Part shown: positions 48,797 through 60,472 of the stretch, one piece after another
How positions within the stretch are numbered: the stretch's first letter is position 1
Layout of the letters: every line of letters starts with the position of its first letter
NCBI RefSeq assembly: GCF_040712315.1
Contig: NC_134015.1
Coordinates: 2,020,445-2,084,444 of the forward strand
Direction of reading: 5' to 3'
Origin: Castanea sativa
Lineage: Eukaryota; Streptophyta; Magnoliopsida; Fagales; Fagaceae
Length of the DNA stretch: 64,000 nucleotides
Position numbers and translations under genes: made by a program
The notes under the pieces: model-generated
What the model saw: the letters and a program-made list of their open reading frames with translations, nothing else
What the model was told of the DNA's origin: nothing
Database searches by the model: none

Positions 48797-49926
48797 AAAG
48801 ACAAACTAATAGATAAAAGAATTCTGGGCAATAGTAATTAAAGTTCACTTAAAAATAATAATTAATATGTTTATTGTATTTATAAACAGTTGATGATTTT
48901 TAAGATTTCATCTTAGCAACAATAATTATTATGTTCATTGCATTATGAAACAATATGCCAAATGAAGTAATAATTTATCTTTTATTCTCTTGCATGCTAG
49001 TACTATGGTTAAATTTGTAATAAGGAAATCTCATAGACTACAAGATTCATTTTCTATACAAATTCATCTTTTTATTGACACTTCTAAAAATAATTCTAGA
49101 GCCACCATTGGTAATTAACCGTGACAAATTAGATAAATATATCCCATTAATCAAGTAGCTACATTTCAAAATTAATTGGAACCCACTTAAGATGACCATT
49201 TAAGTGTCATCCATAGGGAAGAGTTCGTTCTTAGCCTAATGAAATACCTTTTTCGGCTTACAAATCCCAGCTTTAATTTCATGGATTGATACATATGGCT
49301 AACTATGAGAAAACGACTAGTTTCTTAATTAGTTCAACCATTCAATGTTTACTGCACCTTCGTAATTATTTCAGTTCTGTTAAAAAACCTATTAATAGAT
49401 AAAAGCATACTCCAACTAATTCACAAAAAATACTTTATTTTATTTCAATTGAGTTTTGTGACAAGAGATTTATTATCCCTAAATTTTAAATATTAACTTT
49501 ACCCTTTAACATAGAATGTTTCTAATAATTTTCAAAGATATTTGTATAGTCTATCAAATAGATATGGGGATCCCCTATTCTTTTCTTTCAATTATTACTT
49601 ATTAAAAAAAAATAACAACCCAAAGTCTCTATATATTCTATCAGTCTCTACCTCATGGAAAACATGAAACAAAGTAAATTGAAAAAAAAAAAAAAAGACC
49701 ATAGCAAAAAGATGTGACACTGGGAGATTTGCCCTATATATGTGCAAATAAAAATCGAGTCTATCTTTATTCAGAGTAGAGCATAAACCTTAAAATATTA
49801 ACACTGAAAAATTCACATAAAATTTCACTTATTACTCCATCACATTGAATAATAACTCACCTAATTTGGCCCCTCCGCAACATAGAAATAAGATTGGGGT
49901 ATGGAAATTACAAAAGGTTTTCAGTG
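48797..49926. repeat. Right arm of duplicated segment A
   Basis: From AAAGACAAACTAATAGATAA to TTACAAAAGGTTTTCAG this matches 62838-63926 with few differences; no coding capacity. Confidence 0.85.
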
Positions 49927-50974
49927 GCTATAGAAGGGTTCATAGCACAATCTTTGGAAAATTTGTTGCCATCCTACATCATGTTCAAATTTATTACTTC
50001 ATTTAGTTGAGAAATGTCAATTGAAAGAATAAGTGGAATTGGTCTTTTTGCTTATTCTTGTTTGTATCTTTCAAAAATTTGAATTTAGGGAAGTGCTTTC
50101 TAAACATATGTATAAAAAGACTAGTGATCATGCATTATAATTTTAGTAGCATATTATAACTATCTAAAAAAATAAAATTTTCGTTTAGATTTTAGTTTTT
50201 AGCTTTTATTTTAAATCTTTTCCAAATTCAATTTTTTTCAAAATACAAATATAATTTAGCCCAATTTCAAAAAAAAAAAAATAGTGAAAAGATAAATAAT
50301 TTGATACCAAATGCAAACTTAGAGGGGCAACTACCAAGTGTGTTATAACTCGATAGTATTGTCTACGTTATTCCGATATGGAGAACTTAGGTTTGAAATA
50401 ACAAGTTATCATTATAAGAACTAGAATGTAATTTATGCAAACGTATGGATGTATTTAAAATTAAACACAATTTTTATTATAAAAATATAAATAGTTAGAC
50501 TAGTTATTAAAAAAATATCATGTAACTCATGCATTATTGAATACATATAGATACATTTAAAATTAAATACAATTTTTATCATAAAAATATAATAATTAGT
50601 CAAATTATTATTTTTAAAAGTAAACGTAATTAGTCATATATTAAAATTCTTACCTAAATTTAATACTACTTATGCTCTTTTTTTTTTTTATAAGATAGAA
50701 CGTGTGGTGATTTTTGTTGCGTTGTGATTTTTATTAAGAATATGTGATTAGTTTTTTTTTTATTATTATTTAATTTTATAGTTTATTAATATTAGATTCT
50801 TAGTATTTTACAATACTCACTAACTCACTTGACATAATGATTAAAAAATTTAAGTGGACACATAGAACAAACTTAAGTGAATAATTATGAAGTGTGGTCT
50901 CCACATAAATTTAGACATATAGCTTAAAATTGGATTCTAATTTCAAATTCAAATTGAACTTTCTTTAAGCTTTT

Positions 50975-50980
<6 letters not shown>

Positions 50981-51048
<68 letters not shown>
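50981..51048. repeat. TA microsatellite
   Basis: About 68 bases of uninterrupted TA. Confidence 0.95.
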
Positions 51049-51050
<2 letters not shown>

Positions 51051-51091
51051 TTAATAATAATATTAAAAAGATAGATCAACAATTATTATAA

Positions 51092-51184
51092 CACTACAAA
51101 AAACGGGGTCTATAAATGCGGTTATAGGTTAGGTATAGCCGTGTTTTTTTATAAACGCGGCTATAGCCCGCGTTTTTTGTAGTG
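51092..51184. mobile_element. CACTA-type MITE, 93 bases
   Basis: CACTACAAAAAACG at the left and CGTTTTTTGTAGTG at the right are perfect 14-base inverted repeats starting CACTA, with TAA on both sides (51089-51091, 51185-51187), the 3-base duplication typical of the superfamily. Inside are subterminal repeats TATAAATGCGG/TATAAACGCGG and GGTTATAG/CTATAGCC. Confidence 0.9.
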
Positions 51185-51875
51185 TAAGAACTAACATGTA
51201 ACCCATGTAGACACATATATGCATTTTAAATTAAACACAGTTTTTAATATAAAAATATAAATATTTAGTCAAATTATTTAATGAAAAAAATAGCATGTAA
51301 CACCATTTTAAAATTAATGTTATAGATACATTTAAAATTAATGCTATTTTAAAAATAGCATGTAACACATTTTTCAAAAATAGCATACGTATAGATACAT
51401 TTAAAATTAATGTTATCTAAAAAAATTAAAATTAAACACAATTTTTATAATAAAAATATAAATAATTAGTCAAATTATTTTTTTAAAGTAAACATAATTA
51501 GTCACATATTAAAATTCTTACCTAAATTTAATACTACTTTATGATAATTTTTTTTTCTAATTTTAATAATATAGGATGTGTGGTGATTTTTGTTGTGTGG
51601 TGATTTTTATTGAGTATATGTGATTGATTTTTTTTTTTAAAGTTTTATAGTTCATTAATATTAAATTCTTAATGTTTCGCATTCATTTAACTCACTTGGC
51701 ATAAAAATTAAAAAACTTAAGTGAACACATGTCACAAATTTAAGTGGATAATCATGGTGTAGTTCCCATATTAATTTAGGCACATGATGCAAAATTAAAT
51801 TCTAATTGAACTTTTTTTAAACTTTGTTTATATATATATATATGAGATGGGTTTTTTTTTTTTTTTTTTTTTGAA

Positions 51876-52440
51876 TGAAAACCACTATTTAAATGATAAT
51901 TCCCCGGAAACATATTACTAACTTAACTTGAAGGGTAGGCTGCCACGCTGGAGTGTGAGAACTCTTGGGAATCAGATTATAGTTATTGCCACGGTATAAG
52001 CTCAATGTATTGCAGGGGCACTTAATAATTACCCAGCGATCTTGGCAATGTTAAGGAAAATTTGTAGAATCATTTGGTGACAATCTATCTCGGTTTCCCC
52101 ATCAACTAATAGGATCAAAGAGAAGAGTTGTTCGCCCCAGGCTAGTCTTCATTTTTCTGGTGGAACGACATTGCTTGGTTCTGCGATCACCATCGTAGCG
52201 GATAGAAACAGAAACAGAAACAGAAGCATCGGGATTATACATGATAATCCTAATGGAAGTCTTGGCATCCATTTTTGCTACAAGAGACGCGAAAAATTAT
52301 ACTTCATTACTTCTGTGATATATACGCTAAAAAGGACAGCAATGTCTAATCTCCAACAAGAAAAACACACGTCATTCTGCTACGACGCCATTTTCCACAA
52401 ATTAACGGAAGACATTCAAAAGCATCCATCTGTAAGTTTA
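51876..52440 (-). other. Sequence between the two poly(A) tracts of the LINE (candidate 3' transduction)
   Basis: 565 bases unlike the LINE itself, less AT-rich than the neighbourhood, with a GAAACA hexamer repeat near 52205. It ends in a poly(A) of its own, directly at the target duplication. No protein family recognised in either strand; the plus frame 52171-52560 crosses into the LINE and is not a gene. Confidence 0.6.
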
Positions 52441-52479
52441 TTTTTTTTTTTTTTTTTTGAAATGGGGCTATTCATTCAA

Positions 52480-55400
52480 TTAAATGGAAGAAATATCGTG
52501 ATACAAAGCATCCATGGCCGGTGGGGGAGAGTCCTCCATCCAGTACAAATCCTCATCTAATGTATGTTTAGCATATTGAGCCAAATCATGGGCTACCCTA
52601 TTCCCACCCCCTCCTAATACAGCAAACACTAGACCAATGCAATCCCCTCATCAAATGTCGAATGTCATCCACAACATTGACGAATAGAGAAGAATTTTCC
52701 ACAGAAGAAGAGATGGCATTAATAACATTGCTGTTGTCTCCCTCAATAATCAACTTTGAAAAACCAGCATCCACAGCAAATTCTATGGATCTCCGGCAAG
52801 CAAGCAGCTCTGCTTCTTCACTTGTGTGCACATCCGGTCCACTAGCAGTCATAGCAGCCATAACCTCTCGCTTTTCATTTCGAACAATTGCTCCAAAACC
52901 AGTTCTGCCTAAGTCCGAAAATAGTGCTGCATCAAAATTGAGCTTGTACGCCTCTGGTGGTGGCGGCTGCCATACCTCTCCACTTGGTTGCTGCCTTGGC
53001 TAGACATTAAGTTGGGTTTGAGCACGTTTGAAATCTTCAATGCATTCCTCAGCTCTTTTGTTCAAACCGGTTGGGCTCTTCAATTTTCCTCCATGCAATA
53101 CAGAGTTACGCTGATTCCAGATCAACCACGCTTGGGTCCAAAACAGATCAAGTTCTTCTATTGTCAGGCACCCCAAAAACTCCTTCATCAGTTGCAACAA
53201 GTCGGCCTGTCCATGCTTATATTTCTGCAGTTTATGGACACTTCCAGCCCAAATATCTTGAGTTGCTGCACAATCCCACAAAGCATGAATGGTGGATTCT
53301 GGTTCTCTTGTACAAATCAAACATTTATCTTTATGGATTACCCTTCTTTTGGTTAAATTCACTGCTGTTGGAAGAATCTCATGGCAAGCTCGCCAAGCGA
53401 AAACTTTGATTTTATTGGGGATCCGTAACTTCCATATTGTAGTCCAAACCTTTGTTGCAACACAGCCCCTAGATGTTTCAACCCGAGTTGCATCAGTTAA
53501 TAGTCTTCTCGCCACATGATAAGCAGACTTAACAGTAAATGCACCCCTTGGATTATGCAGCCAAAATATATTATCAGCTACATTTCTTCGACTCAACGGA
53601 ATGTTGCAGATTGCATCAGCTTCATCCCTGTGAAAGATAGTTTGAACATCCTCATATCTCCATATATTCTGCTCTGGATTGATCAGCTCACACACCATCA
53701 GTTCACCCCAACCTTCTTGGACTGGATGCAGGACTTTATTTGTGGGAAAATTTGGGATCCACTTATCCTTCATAGCATTGATTGAAACTCCATTTCCAAC
53801 CCTCCAACAGTGTCCAGATTGAAGAATAGGCAATGCAGCAATCAAACTCCTCCACACGTATGAGCAATTGGGAGATTCTTTAGCCTCTAGGAAATTTGAT
53901 CTTGGAAAGTACCTTGCTTTAAAACATTGGTAGAGCAGCGAATCATTGCCTTGTACCATCCTCCAACCTTGTTTGGCCAACTTGGCTAGATTAAAAGCTC
54001 TCAAATCCCGAAATCCCATTCCACCCTCTTTCTTTGAACTAGTCAGCTTACCCCAACTCTTCCAATGAACTTTCCTTTCATTGCCCACTTGCCCCCACCA
54101 AAATTTTGCACATAAAGCATCTAATTCATCACATAGTTTCCGAGGTAGTTGGAATACACTCATAGTGTATGTGGGTATGGACTGCGCCACAGCCTTGATG
54201 AGGATTTCTTTTCCAGCTCGAGACAATAACATGCCCTTCTATCCCTGGAGCTTCTTCCAAATTCTATCTTTCAAGAATGAGAAAGTGTGATACTTGGCCC
54301 TTCCAATCAAAGTTGGTAGACCAAGGTAAGTTTCAAACCGGTCAACCTCCTTTACACCCAAAATTTCCAAGATCTGATCCTTCTACCCATCCGAAGTGTT
54401 GCTGCTGAAATAGGCTGAAGACTTTTCTAAATTAATACTTTGCCCAGATGCTTTTTCATAGGTTTGGAGGATTTCTGCTATGGTTTCCCCTTCAGCCTGA
54501 GTTGCCTGGCAAAACAGCAATGAGTCATTTGCAAACATAAGGTTTGTGATCTTTGGTGCCCTTCTACAAATGGAAACTCCCTTAATCTGTCCTTCTGGTT
54601 TTGCTCTGTTTAACAGTGCAGTAAAGCTTTCTGCACACAATAGGAATAGGTAGGGTGATAATGGATCGCCCTGGCGGATTCCTCTAGATGGATGAATCAT
54701 ACCATAAGGTTTCCTATTTATTAGAATAGAAAAGGATGGTGTTGTCACATAGCTCATCACCCTTTCTATCCAATTAGTAGGAAACCTCAACTTCCCTATA
54801 ATTCGTTGAAGAAAATGCCACTCCACTCAATCATAGGCTTTACCGATGTCTAGCTTCAATGCCATAGAACCCTTCTTCCCCTTTTTTCTAGAATGCATAG
54901 TATGAAGTGCCTCATATGCCACCAACACATTATCAGTAATTAACTGTCCCGGTACAAAAGCACTCTGAGTGGGTGAGATGATCTGAGGCAGTACCTGTTT
55001 TAACTTGTTGGCCAACAACTTGGAAATAATTTTGTAAATAACATTACACAGACTTATGGGTCTAAACTCAGACATTCTCTTTGGATTTTCAATTTTAGGA
55101 ATAAGCACAATATTTGTATGATTAATATTAGGTAGCATATTACCATTATTTAAAAAATCCAGAACAGCTAGAACAACAGAATCACCCACAACATGCCAGA
55201 ATTTTTGATAGAAAAGTGCATTCATACCATTAGGTCCTGGAGCTTTTATTGGTCCCATTTTAAATAGAGCCACCTTCACTTCCTCAGCAGTAAATTCAGT
55301 AGAGAGAAATTCCCTCATATCATCAGTCACTATACACTACACTGCATTAAGGCACTCCTCCATCTGGTCCCCCACTCCTGCATGAAAAAGGTTATCAAAA

Positions 55401-56606
55401 TAGGCTGAAGCTACCTCAACCACCTCCTCCAATTCCTCCACCCACTGCCTTTAAGTATTCTGTATACCCCTTATATAATTTTTCCTTCTTCTTTCTGTTG
55501 CTTTGACATGGAAAAATTTTGTGTTCTTATCCCCATGTTTTAACCAATTAATTCTAGACCATTGAGCCCAATAAATTTCCGGCTTTTGTAAGAGATCATC
55601 CAAACTTTCACTCAAACTCAAAAATTCAGCTTTGGAAGCTTTAGTACATTCAGCCTCATTCAATTTGTCCAGCTGTTTCTGAATTTCTTTGATAGCAACG
55701 GTATCCGAATCAGTTATGGGAGAACCCCAAGCCATAAGTTCTGCTCCACACACCTTTATTTTTTCCTGTGTAGCTTCTAAACCGACCCTATCCTCCCCAG
55801 CCTTCCCCTAAGCCTCCTGAATATCCTCTTCACATTCAGTCTGGAGTAACCAAGATTCCTTAAACTTGAAGCTTCTCCCACGTTGCTGCTTTGGTTGTGA
55901 AAAGGATTGAACTTGTAGTAAAATAGGTAGGTGATTCGATGCATGAGCAGACAAGTGCAAAATTTTACTTAATTGAAATTTGTCTGTCCATTCCTTACTA
56001 GCAACCCCTCTATCAAGCCGAATCTTGGTATTTGCTTCCCCAGGTCTCTTATTACTCCAAGTGTATGGATACCGGCCCCTTAAATCCTAGGTCTTGAAGA
56101 TGACAAAAATTCAAGGCCTCCCTAAAGGCTTCAATCTGAGAAAACTGTGGCTGCCTTACACTCTTCTTTTTTGAGTCATTTAAATAAGCATTAAAATCAC
56201 CAATAAACACCCATGGCCCTAGTACAAAGGATTGTAAGTATTTCAATAATCTCCAAGAATTTTCTTTTTGCTGTGCTTCCGGCCATCCATAAAAGCCAAT
56301 CAAGTACCACAAAAAACCATCTTCTTCCATGACTTTAGCCAAAACATGGTTAACCGTGAAATTAATTACCTCCAAACTAACGTCATTCTTCCACAAAAAA
56401 GCTAACCCTCCCCCAGAATCCGGATGTTTAACGATGATTTTATTCTGAAACGGTAAATTTCCATATAAATTTTCAAAACCATCTTTATCAAGTCTTGTCT
56501 CCGTTAGAAAACATACCGTGGGAACTTGCTCCCTTACAATCTTACGAAGGCTTTGACCTGTTCAAGAGTTCCCAAGCCCTTGGCAGTTCCAACTTAATGT
56601 CCTCAT
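52480..56606 (-). pseudogene. LINE ORF2: endonuclease, reverse transcriptase, RNase H (broken)
   Basis: Starts with the endonuclease N-terminus (SWNCQGLGNS), contains GDFNAYL near 56190 (endonuclease GDFN motif), APGPNGM and LIPKI of the reverse transcriptase near 55130-55230, RQGDPLSPYLF near 54670, and the catalytic FADD box changed to FAND (AAT at 54527-54529). A zinc-binding RT-associated region follows (LRIPNKIKVFAW, about 53410), then RNase H (NFDAALF, EAELLACRRS, IIEGDN, RVAHDLAQ). Breaks include TGA at 54827-54829 (the expected AYDRVEW reads AYD-stop-VEW), TAG near 54379 and 54239, a frameshift near 56070 and stops near 55330-55450. Confidence 0.85.
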
Positions 56607-58014
56607 TGCTCCCAGCAAGGGTGGCTATCCACCCTCGCTGATGCATGAACTTTGGCTTCCTCATCAATGCTCAGTCTACCTTTCTTTAGAATCTGCTCTT
56701 CAATCTGGCCCCCCTGTGGTTCACGTGTTTCTCTCTTGCCCAAGCCAGGTAGTGTAATGGACTTAGTGAATCCACTGAATCCAAATTCCATTTTGTTTAG
56801 ACGGGTCCATGTACCTTTGGGCTTAGCACTACTAGTCCCAATCCAGTCCGGAGTTGAAGTGAGACTCCCAGGTTCGAATTTAGGGCCTTCTAGTGGGAAA
56901 GACTCCACGTGACTCTCACTTGTGATAGGAGTAATCAGACCCGTGTCATCCACTTCATGTATACCCGTGGCCATTTGTTCAGAATGCTTATTTTTAGGGC
57001 TTGTTTCCTCTGTTTCAGAGTTTGTACCCGTTACGTTTGCATGGAAATTAATTACCATGCTATCAACATGCGTTAGATCAGCCCCTTCCCCTTGAATCAC
57101 GGAATTTACCATATCTATATTCCTAGGGTTTCCAGGACTGATCATGTGCGCTGCCATCCTCCCCAACGTACCACCGTGCTCCACCTGAACAGAACTCTTC
57201 TCAGCCTTACAGCCCGTGGCTTTCTCAGGGACAGAAGTTTAACCTGCTTCTTTACTACCCAGAGCTCTTGGACGACCCCCCATAGCCCTAAGAAAATCTC
57301 CATACTGATACTCGATATACCTCCGTTTTTCTCCACAGCATAATGGACTGCACAATGCCTCAAATCATGGCCTAAAATTCCACAATAATGACAGAACATA
57401 GGCAACCTCTCATACTTAAAGGTCACCCACGACTTCACATCATCTAATCCAGCTATAAAACCTCCCCTCCAAATAGGTTTCGAGATTGGTAAGGCCACTC
57501 AGACTTGCATAAACATACTGAGATCATCCTTTTTTTTCTTCCATTCCACCTCCTCAACCTCCCCCAATCGACTCCCAACTTCCTTCGCTACTTGAGGAGA
57601 AACCATATCAAATGGTGCTCCCCATATTTGGACCCAAAGAGATGCAACCTCCAATCGAATATTACCCACAGTCATGCCCTTTTTCCACCGTTGCAATAAT
57701 AGTAACTGATTATCAAAGGTCCAGGGGCCTCCTCTCGAGATCCGATCCAAATCAAACTCTGATTGGAATTTGAATTGGAAAAGATTCGGCCCTACTTCAA
57801 GGATTTGCATTGAATCATTCAATCCCCATGCTCGCCTTATTGTAGTCTTCGCTGCCAGTTTATTATAAGACTTACATGTGAGAAATTTTCTGATCAAACT
57901 CAGATGACAACTTTCAATAGCTTCCTTTCTTCCTTCATCCGATATAGAAATAGTTTCTTCCTCTTCAGATGTTAACTTCATCTTGTCAAGACTATCACAC
58001 ACATCATCCTCCAT
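56603..58014 (-). pseudogene. LINE ORF1: DUF4283 / zinc-knuckle RNA-binding protein (broken)
   Basis: Opens at MEDDVCDSLDKM. The DUF4283-like domain has FQFKF, GGPWTFDNQLLLLQRW and LWVQIWGAPF. Next is the zinc knuckle CHYCGILGHDLRHC near 57390. One in-frame TGA (57499-57501) splits it in MFMQV-stop-VALPISKP; a frameshift follows near 57320 and a TAA near 57240. The frame ends ..HPCWEQ at TGA 56605-56603, overlapping the ORF2 ATG (56606-56604). Confidence 0.8.
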
Positions 58015-58145
58015 TGTTTCGTAAGAAATTAAAATTGAAAAAATTGCCCTTTGCACGCAGCCAAGGGAGGGAGTACTCGTACTAGTACTGAGAGCTCCAC
58101 GAGAGGGAGAGAAGAAAAAAAAAAAAAACTCAATTGAGATGGGTT

Positions 58146-58676
58146 CAAGTTATGCCTCTTTTAAACCATTGACTTTAAGTAGATCTACCAGTAAAAAAAA
58201 AAGACTCTCATTAATGTTAATATTCTTATTAAGATCTCATTAATTATCCATCATTTATTATATTTATATCTATCTCTAAACCCAAAAAAAGTGTTATATT
58301 TGACTCTCTTTATGTTTCTCTCTCTATCTATTTCTCCTCCACCGTTGTTCCACCTCCATGAGAGACAGTGACTCGACTCAAAAACTCAAATCTTTTAGCT
58401 TTTATCATCCAATAATTCCTCTCTCTCTATCCCCACTTTTTTAACAAACTTACCACAATTCCATTGGATTTTCACAACCGACACCAAAAGAAGTATTTCA
58501 CTATGTAGAGGAGGCCAGGAAATCACGCTCGACGATTAGGGGACAATGGAGGTTTATTTTCCAGTTTGAAATCACAGTCTTCGCCAAGAGAGAGAGAAAT
58601 AATAATACAAAAAGGTTGGTGGTCAACTGTAAATTTTATATATTAAAATATACCGAATAAAAAATCAAACTCTAAA
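58146..58676. other. Spacer with TIR-element end
   Basis: Starts GGGTTCAAGTTATGCC, resembling the left end of the TIR element at 33474. Otherwise AT-rich with CT tracts; no gene seen. Confidence 0.4.
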
Positions 58677-59002
58677 TTAGGGTCAGCTAATTGGTAATAG
58701 CTCTTCAAATAATTATGTTTGTTTGTGTTACATTCACTTCACACATTTCGGTATCAATAAAAAAAAGGGTTGTAAATAAAGCAATGAACATAATTCTCAA
58801 CTTCCACAAACGAATGCTTTGCACATTTTGTAACATCCAACAAATACCAATTTATCCCATTAATGTCTCAACAGAATTTACTCAAAAACTTTCAAAAGAA
58901 CGAATTTACACCTGAATCTCAACATAGAAAAATGAAACAAAAATGTAAGCAAATCATACAAAAAAGTTTCAATAGTCACACAAATAAACCTATAATATAT
59001 AT

Positions 59003-60125
59003 CTAATTCACAAACCTACAATTTTTCCTTATCTCTCCCTGGCTTCCTGTAAGCACTTCAATGTAACCCATTTTTACCATAGCTGCGGCAAACTTATAAG
59101 CCCATGCTTGATCATGTCTTGCATTATTTCTGACAATTCTATTTGTTGAAGGGCTACTCAAAAGGGATTGATCAGAGGTCAATAAGCCACGGTGCTTCTT
59201 CAAATTTTTATAGTACTTATTATCAAGCCTGTATGGTGTAAGTACATCAAGTGGTACCGTTGGATCATTGCCATTATTAGCATTTTGTGGACACTTGGTC
59301 TTTAAGTCTCTAGCAAATATGGGATCTATTGATGGGTCTTGTGGATTTGTTTCATTGAAATTATATAATCGGTTTGAGAAAGAAGAACAATGTGACCTTC
59401 CAATGGAATGTGCCCCAGAAAGTGTCACCATTTCATCAAGACTAAGTCCTTTTTTTGCAAATCTTTCTTCGAGTTGCTGAGCATTGAAGGTAGGTGATGG
59501 AAGGTTTTGAGTGGCCTCATCTATACGTGATACCCTGCCATCACGGCGTCCTGATGTCACCATGTAACTTATGCCTCCAACTTTGTAAGCACTGTCACGA
59601 GCAGCGAACGCAACAATGTCTGCGCATGAGACTGTTTGTGGACATTGAGCTTCAAGTTCAGCCTTTGCCTCAAATATCACTTCAAAGCCTCTTAAGCTTG
59701 GATTGTTGGCTCGATTATCCCTCTCGACTTGATTTCCAGGGGTTGAATCAAGTAGGACAGAAGCGTCACAACCCTGGCATAGATAACATGTACAGTATGA
59801 TTTAATTCCACATCTTAGTAATTAAGCAGCTTATAAGGTATTTTTTTTAGCGAAGAAAAAACAAAGCAAAAGGGACTACAAATTTAGGTACATTTTCTGT
59901 TAAACATATAACAAGTTAATTGGTGTTGCAAAGAGCTAATTAACATACCCTGACAAAGCAGTCATGAAAATGCATTCTGATGAGGCCAGCAGCTAGGCCA
60001 GGGTTACTTGACACAGCTTTCTTCACAGTGTTTCTCACTATGGTCTCTGCAGAAGGACAAGTTGATTGATAGAAACCCACTTTGAGTGATGGCATCGCCA
60101 GTGAAATTGCCACCATGATAGACAT
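59003..60125 (-). CDS. Class III peroxidase B, 5' end disrupted by a MITE
   Basis: Exons 60125-59949 and 59773-59003, phase 0, 315 aa counted from the first usable ATG. Catalytic residues are intact: [15 protein letters not shown] (canonical HFHDC), SGAHSIG with the proximal His, and all Cys of the family; C-terminus [11 protein letters not shown]. Compared with peroxidase A the first 14 codons, including the hydrophobic core of the signal peptide, are missing: the ancestral ATG survives at 60328 but is followed by the insertion 60139-60324, where its frame soon meets TGA. Starting at 60125 leaves only [10 protein letters not shown] before the mature part, a very short signal. Possibly a young pseudogene, or rescued by splicing within the insertion. 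Confidence 0.85.
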
Positions 60126-60138
60126 AGTAACAAAGAAT

Positions 60139-60324
60139 GTGTTTGGATTCAACTGAAAAGGGGGCTGCGTTTTGCGTTTTGCGTTTCAAGCCTCTTCTTT
60201 TTTTTTTTTTTTTTTTTTTTTTCAGCCGCAGATGTTGACTTGTCTTTCATGAACAGTGCATCCGTGCACTGTTTACGGACCTACAAATTTCACTTTTCAA
60301 CCACTTTTTCGTTAAAAATGGGAC
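60139..60324. mobile_element. MITE-like insertion in the start region of peroxidase B
   Basis: Absent from peroxidase A at the same site. Contains a triple TGCGTTT/GCGTTTTGCG motif, a T25 run, and a hairpin AACAGTGCA-TCCG-TGCACTGTT near 60252. Borders approximate: GTGTTTGGATTC on one side, ATGGGACC on the other. Target duplication not resolved because bases of the gene were lost as well. Confidence 0.65.
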
Positions 60325-60464
60325 CCATAATTACTCTACAACCCAAATACCGCAATACTCTAATGAGTGAATGAATAAGACAGAGTAAAGAGCAGAGAAA
60401 GAACAGATAAAGAAGAATATTATAAGCAAGAAGGAGATGAAGATAAAGGTTGTTGTTAGCCAAG

Positions 60465-60472
60465 TATTTATA
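60465..60472 (-). promoter_or_regulatory. TATA box of peroxidase B
   Basis: TATAAATA on the minus strand in the same ACTTGGCTA-type context as in copy A; 137 bases before the ancestral ATG at 60328. Confidence 0.6.

Larger units (their letters stand above)
43746..49926. repeat. Duplicated segment, copy A (peroxidase locus)
   Basis: Collinear with 58677-63926: GGGTCAGCTAATT at both left edges, the peroxidase gene, its TATA region, then a long near-identical right arm (48797-49926 vs 62838-63926). The middle parts differ by insertions: a MITE, a tRNA-bearing intron and a SINE piece here; a hAT element and LTR-like sequence in copy B. Confidence 0.85.
50400..51840. repeat. Diverged direct duplication of an AT-rich block
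   Basis: 50417-51000 and 51187-51840 share in order AATTAAACACA-TTTT, GTGTGGTGATTTTTGTTG, ATATGTGATT, AACTCACTTG-CATAA and TTAAAATTGGATTCTAATT-like strings. A TA tract (50981-51048) and a CACTA MITE separate them. Confidence 0.65.
51854..58134 (-). mobile_element. Decayed L1-type LINE (RNase H class) with extra 3' sequence inside the target duplication
   Basis: TGAGATGGGTT lies on both sides (51843-51853, 58135-58145). In transcription order: leader 58134-58015, ORF1 from 58014, ORF2 from 56606 to the stop at 52480-52482, a short 3' UTR and poly(A) (T run 52441-52458). Then about 570 more bases (52440-51876) and a second poly(A) (T run to 51875). Several stops and frameshifts show it is dead. 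Confidence 0.85.

Noticed and set aside
52171..52560. 129-codon plus-strand frame
   Set aside because: It crosses the LINE poly(A) junction, so it cannot be one natural gene.
53000..57343. Numerous plus-strand frames across the LINE
   Set aside because: Antisense of ORF1 and ORF2, whose domains are clear on the minus strand.
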